DNA of 64,000 nucleotides from Kitasatospora sp. NBC_00315 (GCF_041435095.1 NZ_CP108025.1:5456001-5520000); one strand, 5' to 3'; shown: positions 42,858 through 52,684, counted from the first letter of the stretch. Numbers and translations are program-made. The notes: a model not told the origin generated them from the letters alone.

Positions 42858-43403
42858 ATGGGCCGGGCCGGTACAGCACGCGACGTCAAGGACGCCGAGT
42901 TCCTCGAACTCGTCTCCAGCCGCGCGGGTCACCTGTACCGCTCGGCCTGTCTGCTCACCAGCGGCGACACCCACCTGGCCGAGGATCTCGTGCAGGAGAC
43001 GCTCGGCCGCATGTACGTCCTCTGGCGTCGGACCTCCTGGCGGACCGGCCGGTCCGCCAGGATCGACAATCCCGGCGCGTACGCGCACACGGTGATGGTG
43101 CGCACCTTCCTGGCGCAGCAGCGCCGCCGCTCCAGCACCGAACGGCCCACCGGTGACGTGCCGGAGCCCGCGGGCCGCGAGGCGGACAGCACGCTGCGCC
43201 TGACCCTGCTCGACGCCCTGAGCCGGATGTCCGCCCGTGACCGGGCGGTGCTGGTGCTCCGCTACTGGGAGGACCGCAGCGTCGAGGAGACGGCGGAGAT
43301 CCTGCGCTCCAGCTCCGGCGCCGTCCGCACCCGCACCAGCCGTGCGCTGGTGCGGCTACGCGCCCTGCTGGGCGACTCACTGGCGGAGCTGGCCGCTCGC
43401 TGA
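42858..43403 (+). CDS. ECF sigma factor, SigE (actinobacterial) family
   Basis: 181 aa. The sigma-2 region reads EFLELVSSRAGHLYRSACLLTSGDTHLAEDLVQETLGR and the sigma-4 region ARDRAVLVLRYWEDRSVEETAEILRSSSGAVRTRTSRAL. The motifs and length fit the SigE/SigM-like ECF group common in Streptomyces. It is followed 97 bp later by a single-span membrane protein that may be its partner. Its place directly after mycP raises the possibility that it controls the ESX genes, but no matching promoter motif was established. Confidence 0.88.
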   Translation: MGRAGTARDVKDAEFLELVSSRAGHLYRSACLLTSGDTHLAEDLVQETLGRMYVLWRRTSWRTGRSARIDNPGAYAHTVMVRTFLAQQRRRSSTERPTGDVPEPAGREADSTLRLTLLDALSRMSARDRAVLVLRYWEDRSVEETAEILRSSSGAVRTRTSRALVRLRALLGDSLAELAAR

Positions 43404-43500
43404 GCCGCCCGCCGAGGAACCCGCCGGGAACCCCGGCGGAGCGGCCCGCCGCCCCCGAAAGCTCCTGGAAACCCCGCGACCACGGAATCGGTGATCAGCC

Positions 43501-44763
43501 ATGCCCGCAGACGACACGTTCGAGGACGATCTTCTCTACGCCATCTCCCGTACCGGCGACGCCTTCCAGGCACCGCAGGCCCCGCTCCTCGCGGGCGGTC
43601 TGCAGCGTGGCCGGCGGCGCTGGCGGCGGCGCTCCGCCGTCGCGATCGCGGGCGGTGCGACGGCGCTGGCCCTGATCGGCACCGGCGGGGTGTACCTCGC
43701 CGGCCTCGGTGGCCCGGCCGCTCCGGCCGCCCCGGCGGGGAGCGGGGCCTCGGGCAGGGGTGACGCCTCCACCGGGCCCACGGTGACGCCGTCCGCGGCC
43801 GCCTCCGCGCCCGTCGCGCCGGTCACGCCGGTCAGCGGCGACGAGATGGTCGCCCTCCTCAAGGCACTGCTGCCCAAGGGCGGGACGTCCGTGCTGGACA
43901 GCCGCGGTACGGACGGCAAGCCGTCCGGTGCGGCCGGCGCCGACGTGGTGTTCGACGATGGCAGAGGACAGGCCCAGATCGGCGTCTCGGTCCAGCGCCG
44001 CTCGCCGGAGCAGCTGCGGCGTGAGGACGACAAGTGCCCGGACCAGAAGTTCGTGCCGTACGACGGCTGCACCAGCAGCACGCTCCCGGACGGCTCCACG
44101 CTGACCGTGCTCCAGGGCTACGAGTACCCCGACCGCCGGGCCGACACCAAGGACTGGACGGCGACCCTGGTCCGGCCGGACGGCGGCGTGGTCTCGGTCA
44201 ACGAGTGGAACGCGCCGGCGGAGAAGGGCCGGCCGGTCAGCCGCCCCAACCCGCCGCTCACGGTCGCGCAGCTCACCGCGCTGGTGACGGACAGGTCCTG
44301 GGACAAGGTCGTGGCCGGCATCGTGGTCACGGCGGAGCCGCCGACGCCGGTTCTCGTCAAGGAGTACACCGCCGAGGAGATCCTCTCGATCACGGCCGGG
44401 CTGCTCCCGGCCGGTCTCACCGAGACGGAGACCGACGGGCAGGACGGCTACGCCAACTTCGTCGTGAACGACGGCAGGGGCAAGAGCATGGTGGAGCTGA
44501 ACGTCCAGGACTGGAGTGGCCAGCACGGGCTGGACCAGCACTTCGCGGGCGTCCAGCCGCTGCCCGACGGGACCCGGGTGGTCACCCAGCACCAGGGCGG
44601 GATGTGGACCGTCGACACGCTGCGCAAGGACGGTCTGCGGGTGGTGATCAGCGCGTACAACCGCGAGGGTCCGAACAAGCCGGCGACCCGCAGCACCCCG
44701 GCGCTGACCGACGCACAGCTCCAGGCGGTCGCGACCAGTGCGCTGTGGCAGCTGAAGAAGTAG
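43501..44763 (+). CDS. Single-span membrane protein, possible sigma-factor partner
   Basis: 420 aa. The first 45 residues are cytoplasmic (DDTFEDDLLYAISRTGDAF, then a run of basic residues). One membrane helix follows (about 50-70, AVAIAGGATALALIGTGGVYLAG), then a Pro/Ala/Ser linker and a large extracytoplasmic region of two similar halves (VVFDDGRGQAQIGVSVQ and FVVNDGRGKSMVELNVQ begin the same fold). The layout resembles membrane proteins that follow SigE-type ECF genes in Streptomyces, but no zinc-binding anti-sigma domain is visible, so the anti-sigma role is only inferred. The internal duplication is seen directly. Confidence 0.65.
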   Translation: MPADDTFEDDLLYAISRTGDAFQAPQAPLLAGGLQRGRRRWRRRSAVAIAGGATALALIGTGGVYLAGLGGPAAPAAPAGSGASGRGDASTGPTVTPSAAASAPVAPVTPVSGDEMVALLKALLPKGGTSVLDSRGTDGKPSGAAGADVVFDDGRGQAQIGVSVQRRSPEQLRREDDKCPDQKFVPYDGCTSSTLPDGSTLTVLQGYEYPDRRADTKDWTATLVRPDGGVVSVNEWNAPAEKGRPVSRPNPPLTVAQLTALVTDRSWDKVVAGIVVTAEPPTPVLVKEYTAEEILSITAGLLPAGLTETETDGQDGYANFVVNDGRGKSMVELNVQDWSGQHGLDQHFAGVQPLPDGTRVVTQHQGGMWTVDTLRKDGLRVVISAYNREGPNKPATRSTPALTDAQLQAVATSALWQLKK

Positions 44764-44767
44764 CGCG

Positions 44768-44819
44768 CGACGCGTCGGTGCCCCGGACTTCGGCGGAAGT
44801 CCGGGGCACCGACGCGTCG
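44768..44819. terminator. Bidirectional terminator before the permease gene
   Basis: Perfect 23-bp stem (44768-44790 with 44797-44819) with a CGGCGG loop between converging genes; it can end both. Confidence 0.85.
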
Positions 44820-44831
44820 TGGGGGAGGGAC

Positions 44832-46247
44832 TCAGGCGGCCTGGTCGTCCTCGGGCACCGTGATCACCCAGCGGGTGTCCTGGCGGGGGCGCAGGTAGAG
44901 CGCCCAGTACAGGGTCGCGGCCGCGGTGATGCCGCCGGTCCAGAGCAGCGCGGTCACGTCGAGCTGGGTGAGCACGTAGGCCAGCGCCAGGATCAGCAGG
45001 ATCGGCAGGGCCGGCCAGAGCGGCTGGCGCCAGGCGGGCGCGTCCTTGTGGTGGGCCCGGCGGGAGAGCAGCGCGGCGAAGGCGACCAGCAGGTAGAGCG
45101 CCGCGACGGCGACACCGGTGATGTTGGTCAGCAGCCCGTTGGGGACGAAGCAGAGCGCGGCGCCGGGCAGGCCCACCGCGAGGGTGGCCACCCAGGGGGC
45201 GTTGAAGCGGTTGAGGGTGCCGAAGGCCTTGTTGACCGGCTCGGGCCAGGCCTTGTCACGGGCCGAGGCGAAGAGCACCCGGGAGTTCTGGATGACCATC
45301 ACGATGCCGGCGTTGATGATCGCCAGCGCGATGCAGAGGCTGATGAAGGTGCCGAGCGCCGAGTCGCTCCAGCCGGCGACCAGGCCGGAGACGTCGCCGC
45401 CGGTCAGCGTCGCGACGTCGGGGGCGCCGAGGGTGATGGCGACGACCGGGATCAGGATGACGACCACGGAGAGGCCGAGCGTCCACAGCACGGTGCGAGC
45501 GACGTTGCGGCGCGGGTTCTCCAGCTCCTCGGAGAGGTAGATCGCGGTGCTGAAGCCCTGGGTGACGAAGAGCGCGGTGCCCATCGCGGCCAGCATCGCC
45601 CCGAGGCCGACCGCACTGGTCGCGCCGTTCGCGTCGGCCGTCACGCCGTGGAGGAGGCTGCCGATGCCGCGCTGGCCGTGGGCGAAGCCCAGGACGGAGA
45701 CGACCGCCGAGGCGATGACCTCCAGGACCAGGAAGACACCGGTGATCCAGGCGTTGGCGCGCAGGTCGAGCAGGCCGGCGACGGTGGCCGCCACCATGAC
45801 CGCGGCGCCCGCCACCATCGGGTCCACGTTGACGATCGGGGCGAGGTACGCGGCCGTGCCGATTGCGATCAGCGAGGGCACGATCAGCACCACGATCAGC
45901 GACTGGATGAACACCAGCCAGCCGGCGAACCGCCCGGCCAGGGTGCCGACCATGGCGTACTCGCCGCCGGCGCTGGGGACGAGGGTCCCGAGCTCCGAGT
46001 AGCAGAACGCCACCGCCACGCAGAGGACGGCACCGATCGCGATGGTCATCGCGGTCGCGGTGCCCAGGGTGTTGAAGAGCGTCGGGACGATCACGAACAG
46101 CGAGGAGGCGGGCGTCACGCAGGAGAGCGTGAGGAGCGTGCCGCCGACCACGCCTAGCGAGCGGCTGAGCTTGCGCGGTGCCTCGGCGGTGCCGTCGGTC
46201 GTCGCAGTGGGGGCTACGGCGAGTGGCGGGCGAAGCGTGTCGGTCAT
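44832..46247 (-). CDS. APC-superfamily amino-acid permease
   Basis: 471 aa from the ATG at 46247 (MTDTLRPPLAVAP). About 12 membrane helices. The family motif region near helix 1 reads LSRSLGVVGGTLLTLSCVTPASSLFVIVP, followed by SELGTLVPSAGGEYAMVG, typical of APC transporters that take up amino acids or amines by cation symport. The substrate is unknown. An in-frame ATG at 46358 is rejected because it adds a basic, non-family N terminus. The gene sits inside the ESX locus, with hairpins on both sides, but belongs to a different functional class. Confidence 0.85.
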   Translation of the reverse strand: MTDTLRPPLAVAPTATTDGTAEAPRKLSRSLGVVGGTLLTLSCVTPASSLFVIVPTLFNTLGTATAMTIAIGAVLCVAVAFCYSELGTLVPSAGGEYAMVGTLAGRFAGWLVFIQSLIVVLIVPSLIAIGTAAYLAPIVNVDPMVAGAAVMVAATVAGLLDLRANAWITGVFLVLEVIASAVVSVLGFAHGQRGIGSLLHGVTADANGATSAVGLGAMLAAMGTALFVTQGFSTAIYLSEELENPRRNVARTVLWTLGLSVVVILIPVVAITLGAPDVATLTGGDVSGLVAGWSDSALGTFISLCIALAIINAGIVMVIQNSRVLFASARDKAWPEPVNKAFGTLNRFNAPWVATLAVGLPGAALCFVPNGLLTNITGVAVAALYLLVAFAALLSRRAHHKDAPAWRQPLWPALPILLILALAYVLTQLDVTALLWTGGITAAATLYWALYLRPRQDTRWVITVPEDDQAA

Positions 46248-46739
46248 GGACGGTTCCGATCGGCTCTGTGCGGTCCTGGGGGAGGGAGCGGTATCGCCTC
46301 CGCAGCGTTTCGTGTGGTCCTGGTTCTTTCGCTCCCGGGCCGCCATGGAACCTTGCACGTATCGGGTGCGTCAATGCCGATCGGCTTCGGAATCCGTTGC
46401 GATAAGCCGCATAGGCATGCGATCTCATCATGACGCACGGTAATTGCGAAAGATGTCCGACTTGTTAAGTTCGGCAAAACCCAAATGAATCAAAGGTTAT
46501 CTTCGAGGTTTGGCCACTGGATCGAAGGTCGATGCTGGCTCTGCCTTTTCTCCTCCAGGTGGGTCAATGGGAGTCGGGGCGCCCGGAGCCGGGTCCGACC
46601 GGGGTGCGGGAACCGTTGTGCGCGCCCCGAATCAACTCCATAACGTTTCGCGTGCTGGACGCGGCGAGGGCCGGACTCCTCGGGAGTCCGGCCCTCGCCG
46701 TCACTACGGGTCACCTCCGGCAGGCCGGAGAACGGGGGA
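46248..46739. other. 492-bp region between the permease and eccC, AT-richer patch and terminator
   Basis: No gene. Positions about 46360-46530 are clearly AT-richer than the rest of the window, consistent with the permease promoter. ACTT-N3-AAGT (46460-46470) is a possible operator. A perfect 18-bp hairpin (46662-46679 with 46683-46700) lies 40 bases beyond the eccC stop and is its terminator. Confidence 0.55.
46662..46700 (-). terminator. eccC terminator
   Basis: Perfect 18-bp stem with a 3-base TCG loop downstream of the eccC stop on the minus strand. Confidence 0.8.
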
Positions 46740-49700
46740 TCACTGCGACGGCAGCCACCCCGTCTGGACCATCTGCCCGCTGGCGATCCGGCGCGAGACG
46801 AAGATGCCCCGGCCCGGCGGCAGCGGCTGCGGCTTGACCGTGCCGAGCAGCGCGCCCTCGTCCTTGTTGCCGGACAGGATGATGCCCTGGCCGCCCAGCT
46901 CCTTCATCCGCTGCATGATCGGCTCGTACATCGAGCGGCTGGCGCCACCCGCGCTGCGGGCGATGATGATGCGCAGCCCGATGTCGCGGGCGAACGGCAG
47001 GAACTCGGCGAGCGGCGCCATCGGGTTGCCCGACTGCGTCGCCACCAGCTCGTAGTCGTCCACGATCACGAACATGTCCTTGCCGCTGTACCAGCTGCGG
47101 TTGCGCAGCTGCTCGGCGGTCACGTCCGGGCCGGGCAGGCGGCGGGAGCAGGCCCCGCGCAGCATCTCCACGATGTTGGTCATGGCGGGTGCCGCCGCCG
47201 CGTACTCGACCAGGTACTCCGGCGGCACCGTGCCGAGCAGTGCGCGGCGGAAGTCGCCGACCACGATGCCGGCCTGGTCCGGGGTGTACCGCTCGGTGAT
47301 CTGCTTGATCAGCATCCGCAGCAGCGCCGACTTCCCGGACTCGGTGTCACCGAAGACGATGAACAGCGGGTCGGTCTCGAAGTTGACGAAGGTCGGTGCC
47401 AGCTCCAGCTCGTCGACGCCGAAGGCGATGCCGAGCTCCGGGTGCTCGAAGCCCTTGGGCAGCGCGTTGCCGTCCAGGACCCCGGGCAGCATCCGGACCT
47501 GCGGCGCGCGCGGGCCCGTCCAGGCGCTGTCCACGGCCTCGATCAGGCCGGCCACGCCGTCCACCAGGTCCTCGGTGGAGGAGGAGCCGTCCAGGCGGGG
47601 CAGGCCGGACAGGAAGTGCAGCTTGCCCGCGGTGAGACCGCGGCCCGGCTGGCCGGCCGGGACGTTCTGGGCGACCTTGCGGTCGACCTCGGACTCCATC
47701 GGGTCGCCGAGCCGCAGCTCGGTGCGGTTCTGCAGCAGGTCCTTGAGCGCCGGGCGGAGCTCCGCGTACCGGGCGGCGGTGATCACCAGGTGGATGCCGT
47801 AGCCCAGACCGCGCTGCGCGATGTCGCCGATGATCGGCTCCAGCGCCTCGAACTCCTGCTTGAAGGTGAGCCAGCCGTCGATCACCAGGAAGACGTCGCC
47901 GAACTGCTCGTCCGGGAGCTGGCCGTTGGCCCGCCGGGTGCGGTACGTGCCGATGGTGTCGATGCCCGCCGCGCGGAACAGCTCCTCGCGGCGGTTCAGG
48001 ACGCCGCTGACCTCGCTGACCATCCGGCGCACCTTGTCGGAGTCCAGGCGGCCCGCACTGCCACCGACGTGCGGCAGGCCCTGCAGGCTCTGGAATCCGC
48101 CACCGCCGAAGTCCATCAGGTAGAACTGCACCTCGGACGGCGTGTGGGTGACCGCGAAGCCGGCCACCATGGTGCGCACCAGGGTCGACTTGCCCGACCG
48201 GGGGCCACCGACGATCAGGCCGTGACCGGCCGCGCCCGCGTAGTCCTGGTAGAGCACGTCACGGCGCTGGTCGCGCGGCTTGTCGACGACGCCGACCGGC
48301 ACCACGAGGCGTCCGAGCGCGCCGAACTCCGGCGAGGTGAGCCCGCGCTCGGGGGTGACCTGGAGCGGGGGGACGAGCTGGTCGATGCTGGGCGCTTCGT
48401 CCAGCGGGGGCAGCCACACCTGGTGGGCCGCCGGGCCCTGGCCGACCATCCGGCTCACGAAGGTGTCCAGGACGGTGTCGAGCAGCGAGTCGTCGACCTC
48501 CTCGACGTCCTGCACGACCTCCTCGACGACCGGCTCGATCACCGGCACCTCGGCCGCCGTGAACAGCACCGGCTGGGCGGTGACCACCCGGCCGCCGCTG
48601 GTGCGCTGCTGGCCCGGCGGACGGTAGGGGCCGGAGACGTACGCCGCCCGGAAGCGCTCCATCACGTCGGAGCCGAACTTCAGGTAGCCGACACCGGGGA
48701 TGGGCGGCAGGTGGTAGGCGTCCGGCACGCCGATCGCGGCCCGCGACTCGGCGGCCGAGAAGGTGCGCAGACCCAGGCGGTAGGAGAGGAAGGTGTCCAG
48801 ACCGCGGAGCTTGCCCTCCTCCAGGCGCTGCGAGGCGAGCAGCATGTGCATACCGAGCGAGCGGCCGATCCGGCCGATCTGGATGAACAGATCGATGAAG
48901 TCCGGCTTGGCGGAGAGGAGTTCGGAGAACTCGTCGATGATCAGCAGCAGCGAGGGCAGCGGGTCGAGGGCGGCGCCGGCCGCGCGGGCCCGCTCGTACT
49001 CGTTGATGTTCGCGTAGTTGCCCGCCGTGCGCAGCAGCTCCTGGCGGCGGTTCATCTCGCCCTCGATCGAGTCACGCATACGGTCGACGAGGGTCAGCTC
49101 GCCTTCCAGGTTGGTGATCACGGCCGAGGTGTGCGGCATCTCCGCCATACCGGCGAAGGTCGCACCACCCTTGAAGTCGGCGAGGACGAAGTTGAGGATC
49201 TCCGAGGAGTGGGTGGCCGCCATGGCGAGCACCAGGGTGCGCAGCACCTCGGACTTGCCCGAGCCGGTGGCGCCCACGCACATGCCGTGCGGGCCCATGC
49301 CCTCCAGCGAGGCTTCCTTGATGTCCAGCCAGACGTACTCGCCGTTGCTCCCGACGCCCAGCGGCACCCGGAGCTTCTCGCGCATCGGGCGCGGCCGCCA
49401 GTGGCGGGCCGGGTCGAAGGAGCCCGGGTCACCGGTGTTCATCATCTCGGTGAAGTCCATGCTGAGCAGCGACGGGTCCACGTCGTCGCCGCCGGCCGAG
49501 ATCCGGAACGGGGCGAGCTGGCGGGCCAGCGCCTCGGACTGCCAGGAGGACAGGGTGTCCGGCTTGCCGGAGTAGGTCGCGCCGGAGGCCGACTGCAGCA
49601 GCAGCTCGTCGGGCCGCACGGTGACGATCAGGTGACCGGTGGGCTCGTCCAGGTCGCCCGGCACCACCTCGATGATGGTGACGCCCTGCACTCCCTCGGC

Positions 49701-50693
49701 GCCGGCCAGCACGGAGTCCTGCGGGACGGCGGCGCCGTCCATGATCACGATGATGTGCGGCTGGTCCGGGCTCGGCACCGCGTCGCGGGTGAAGCGCTGA
49801 CGGCCCGAGAGCTCGTTCTCGATGAGCAGTTCCAGCTCACCGAGGCCGGTGGCGATCAGGCGGCGCGAGCCGGCCCCGTCGTTGTCCTTGCGGTGCTGGG
49901 TGTGCGGGAGCCACTTGGTCCACTCCCACTCGTCCACCGCGCCCGGCGCCGCCGCGACCGCCACGATCAGGTCGTCCGGCGAGTGCAGCGTCGTCAACTG
50001 GGCGATCATCGCCCGGACGTTTCCGTACACGGTGTCCGGGTCGCCGCACACCGTGATGTGGTAGAACGCCCGCAGCGAGACGGCCAACGGCAGCTCCTGC
50101 AGAGTCCCGTGGGACTTGAGGAAGGTGTGCATCGCGGCGGCCGCGAGCGGTTCGAGCTCGTCCATCGGCGCGGTCTGCGGCGCCACCAGCGGCGTCGAGA
50201 GCTGCTGGGGCCCCCGGCCGAGCCGGATCTGCGCGAAGTCCATGTCGCTGGGCCTGCGCTCCCACAGTCGGCGGCCCTCCGCCACCACCGACCAGAGCTG
50301 GTCCGGCTCCGGGTGCAGGAACAGCTGCGCACCGCGCTGGCGGTCCGCCGTACGGCGGACCTGACGGCGCATCTGCTGCAGGTACTTCAGGTAGTCCCGG
50401 CGTTCGTCCGCGGTGCCCGAGTTGCCGCCCTTGCGCTGGCGGACGAACTGCGCGACCGCCATGCCGGCGGTCGAGGCGACCATCAGCACGCCCATGATCT
50501 TCATCGGGCCCTGGGCCCCGGGCGAGAAGAAGAACGCCGCCGAACCGCCCATGCCGAGCAGCGGCAGCAGGTTCATCATCCAGTCCTCGCTGCCCGTCCT
50601 GGGCAGTTCGGGCGGGGTGACCAGCTCCACCGGCTCGTCCGGCACAGCGGGCGGATACGCCCTCGCCGGACGCTTGACGGTCACAACGCTCAC
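46740..50693 (-). CDS. eccC: Type VII secretion ATPase EccC (fused EccCa/EccCb)
   Basis: 1317 aa from the GTG at 50693 (MSVVTVKRPARAYPP). Two membrane helices lie at about 45-90 (LLGMGGSAAFFF; IMGVLMVASTAGMAVAQF). Three FtsK/SpoIIIE ATPase domains follow, with Walker A loops GATGSGKSE (about residue 475), GGPRSGKST (about 827) and GDTESGKSA (about 1115). This is the motor of ESX secretion; substrates bind the last domain. In mycobacterial ESX-1 the protein is split in two, while Streptomyces have the fused form, as here. It is divergent from eccD. A longer frame to 51056 is open but has low-quality sequence. Confidence 0.94.
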   Translation of the reverse strand: MSVVTVKRPARAYPPAVPDEPVELVTPPELPRTGSEDWMMNLLPLLGMGGSAAFFFSPGAQGPMKIMGVLMVASTAGMAVAQFVRQRKGGNSGTADERRDYLKYLQQMRRQVRRTADRQRGAQLFLHPEPDQLWSVVAEGRRLWERRPSDMDFAQIRLGRGPQQLSTPLVAPQTAPMDELEPLAAAAMHTFLKSHGTLQELPLAVSLRAFYHITVCGDPDTVYGNVRAMIAQLTTLHSPDDLIVAVAAAPGAVDEWEWTKWLPHTQHRKDNDGAGSRRLIATGLGELELLIENELSGRQRFTRDAVPSPDQPHIIVIMDGAAVPQDSVLAGAEGVQGVTIIEVVPGDLDEPTGHLIVTVRPDELLLQSASGATYSGKPDTLSSWQSEALARQLAPFRISAGGDDVDPSLLSMDFTEMMNTGDPGSFDPARHWRPRPMREKLRVPLGVGSNGEYVWLDIKEASLEGMGPHGMCVGATGSGKSEVLRTLVLAMAATHSSEILNFVLADFKGGATFAGMAEMPHTSAVITNLEGELTLVDRMRDSIEGEMNRRQELLRTAGNYANINEYERARAAGAALDPLPSLLLIIDEFSELLSAKPDFIDLFIQIGRIGRSLGMHMLLASQRLEEGKLRGLDTFLSYRLGLRTFSAAESRAAIGVPDAYHLPPIPGVGYLKFGSDVMERFRAAYVSGPYRPPGQQRTSGGRVVTAQPVLFTAAEVPVIEPVVEEVVQDVEEVDDSLLDTVLDTFVSRMVGQGPAAHQVWLPPLDEAPSIDQLVPPLQVTPERGLTSPEFGALGRLVVPVGVVDKPRDQRRDVLYQDYAGAAGHGLIVGGPRSGKSTLVRTMVAGFAVTHTPSEVQFYLMDFGGGGFQSLQGLPHVGGSAGRLDSDKVRRMVSEVSGVLNRREELFRAAGIDTIGTYRTRRANGQLPDEQFGDVFLVIDGWLTFKQEFEALEPIIGDIAQRGLGYGIHLVITAARYAELRPALKDLLQNRTELRLGDPMESEVDRKVAQNVPAGQPGRGLTAGKLHFLSGLPRLDGSSSTEDLVDGVAGLIEAVDSAWTGPRAPQVRMLPGVLDGNALPKGFEHPELGIAFGVDELELAPTFVNFETDPLFIVFGDTESGKSALLRMLIKQITERYTPDQAGIVVGDFRRALLGTVPPEYLVEYAAAAPAMTNIVEMLRGACSRRLPGPDVTAEQLRNRSWYSGKDMFVIVDDYELVATQSGNPMAPLAEFLPFARDIGLRIIIARSAGGASRSMYEPIMQRMKELGGQGIILSGNKDEGALLGTVKPQPLPPGRGIFVSRRIASGQMVQTGWLPSQ

Positions 50694-51208
50694 AACAGCA
50701 TCAGCCCTCACGCAACTGGATACGTACGGGTGAGGACGCCCCGTGTGATGACGCCGCCCCCGCTCCGCCGACCGCAGGCGTCGCGGAGGAGCCTCTTGCC
50801 GTTCCCCCGTACGCCTTGCGCAGGGGCCGATCCTACTGGTCGCCCACGCCCGTTCGGCCGGGGGGCGGCTCTGCGGCCCCCGAGGGCGGCGAACTGCGGC
50901 GGTCCGGCGGAGAATCGGTGAGCCCGGGGGCCGGACATCCCACCCGGAACCCGGGCGAACAGGTTGTCGCCGGGCCGGATCCGGCCCGCACCGGCGCGCC
51001 CGGCAGGGCCCCCAAGCGGCGGGTCCGGGCCGGGCGGTAGGGTAACGCCGCGCCAACTGTCGGCCGGATCGAGTCAGTTCCGGCGGCGGCGGCGCGGCAC
51101 GGGAGGCCGGCCGAAGCCCGAACGGGCGGCAGCGGGCCGGGATCGGTCAACGAGGCCCGGGAGACCGGGGCTCGGTCAACGACGCACAGTCAACGAGGGG
51201 GAGCGCTG
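50694..51208. promoter_or_regulatory. 515-bp divergent region between eccC and eccD
   Basis: Very GC-rich, no gene. It must contain promoters for both eccC and eccD; none was identified with confidence. Many C-rich and G-rich tracts are present. The frames open here encode shadow-like Arg/Pro-rich sequence. Confidence 0.4.
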
Positions 51209-52684
51209 GTGAGCGCCAACGCAACGACCGGATTCTGCCGGGTCACCGTTGTGGCACCGGACAGCCGGATCGACGTCGCACTGCCGGAGGACGTTCCGCT
51301 CGCGGACGTCTACCCCGAGGTGCTGAGGCTGTCCGGCCAGACCCAGCCGGACGGTGCCCCGACCGGCTTCCACCTGGTCCGCCGTGACGGCACCGTCCTG
51401 GACAGCGGACTGCCGCTGGCCGCCCAGCAGGTGCGCGACGGGGACCTGCTGAGCCTGCGTCCGTTCGCGGAGTCCCTGCCGCCGGCCGTCTACGACGACG
51501 TGGCCGACGCGATCGCCTCCGCGGTCGAGGCCGACCGCCGCTTCTGGAGCCCCGAACTGATGCGGGCCTTCGGCCTGATCGGCGCCGGGGTGCTGCTCGC
51601 CCTGCTCGGCTTCGCGCTCTGGTTCTCCGACCTGCGCCACGACATGCACGGCCTGGCGGGCGTCCTCTCCGGCGTCACCGCCGTCGTGCTGACCACCTTC
51701 GCCGGTGTGCGGGCCCGGGTCTACCAGGACCACGACGCGGCCCTGGCGCTCGGCCTAGGCGCCCTGCCGCACGCGCTGATCGGCGGCAGCGGCGTGATCG
51801 CCGTCGCGACCGTCGGCGACGGCCCCGGCCGGCTGCAGTTCCTGGTCGGCTGCGTGGCCGTGCTGGTCGTTTCCGTACTGCTGGTCGGTCTGCTGCCGGA
51901 GAAGGACTCGGTCTTCGTCGCCGCCGCCTTCGTCGCCACCGCCGGGACCTTGGCCACCTTCGCCGCGGTCCTGCTGCCGGGCACCCCGGCCAACCACGTC
52001 GCCGCCGTGACCGGCGTCGCAGCCGTCGCCGTCATCGGGTTCCTGCCGGCCCTGTCCGCCCGGTTCGCCCGGCTGCCCGTCGGCTTCAGCGCCCCCGGCC
52101 AGACCCGGACCCGCAGTCGCGACTACGACGACGACAACGGCCGGTCCGAGACCGTCCAGTACGAGCGCATCGCCCAGCAGGCCCGCCGCGGGCACGAGGT
52201 GCTGGTCGGCCTGGTCGGCGGCTGCGCCGCGGTCATCGTCGGCGCCTGCACCGTGCTGGGCTTCACCGACGCGATGTTCCCCCAGCTGCTCGCGCTCGCG
52301 ATCGGCATCTCGACGATGCTGCGGGCCCGCCTCTTCCGCTACACCGCGCAGGTCTTCAGCCTCACCATCGCCGGCCTGCTCGGCCTCTCGCTGCTGATCG
52401 TCGGACTGTCGCTGCACACCCCGGTGTTCATCCTCCGGGCGACCCACGGCCTCACCACGGCCGGCAGCACCCAGATCGACCTGCGCACCATCTGGCTGGC
52501 CGCCTCGATCGCGTTCGGCGCCGCGGTGCTCACCGCCATCGCGCTGGTCGTCCCCAGGCTGGGCGTCTCGCCGTTCTGGGGCCGGATCCTCGACCTGGTG
52601 GACAGCGTGACGCTGATGGCGCTCGTCCCGCTGGCACTGGCGGTGCTCGACATCTACAACCTGGTCCGCGGCGCCACCGGGTGA
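51209..52684 (+). CDS. eccD: Type VII secretion integral membrane protein EccD
   Basis: 491 aa. The N-terminal 95 residues form the ubiquitin-like cytoplasmic domain (FCRVTVVAPDSRIDVALPEDVPLADVYPEVLRLSG). About 11 membrane helices follow from 115 to the end; a charged loop near residues 295-330 (TRTRSRDYDDDNGRSETVQ) divides them. EccD forms the ESX membrane pore. The GTG at 51209 has GAGGGGGAG about 8 bases upstream. rpsO follows 221 bp later, ending the ESX block. Confidence 0.92.
   Translation: MSANATTGFCRVTVVAPDSRIDVALPEDVPLADVYPEVLRLSGQTQPDGAPTGFHLVRRDGTVLDSGLPLAAQQVRDGDLLSLRPFAESLPPAVYDDVADAIASAVEADRRFWSPELMRAFGLIGAGVLLALLGFALWFSDLRHDMHGLAGVLSGVTAVVLTTFAGVRARVYQDHDAALALGLGALPHALIGGSGVIAVATVGDGPGRLQFLVGCVAVLVVSVLLVGLLPEKDSVFVAAAFVATAGTLATFAAVLLPGTPANHVAAVTGVAAVAVIGFLPALSARFARLPVGFSAPGQTRTRSRDYDDDNGRSETVQYERIAQQARRGHEVLVGLVGGCAAVIVGACTVLGFTDAMFPQLLALAIGISTMLRARLFRYTAQVFSLTIAGLLGLSLLIVGLSLHTPVFILRATHGLTTAGSTQIDLRTIWLAASIAFGAAVLTAIALVVPRLGVSPFWGRILDLVDSVTLMALVPLALAVLDIYNLVRGATG

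Noticed and set aside
46510..47055. 181-aa plus-strand ORF near the eccC end
   Set aside because: Runs through the eccC terminator hairpin and antisense to eccC; no homologue-like features.
47442..50921. 1159-aa plus-strand frame opposite eccC
   Set aside because: Shadow frame; eccC on the other strand has three FtsK-type ATPase domains.
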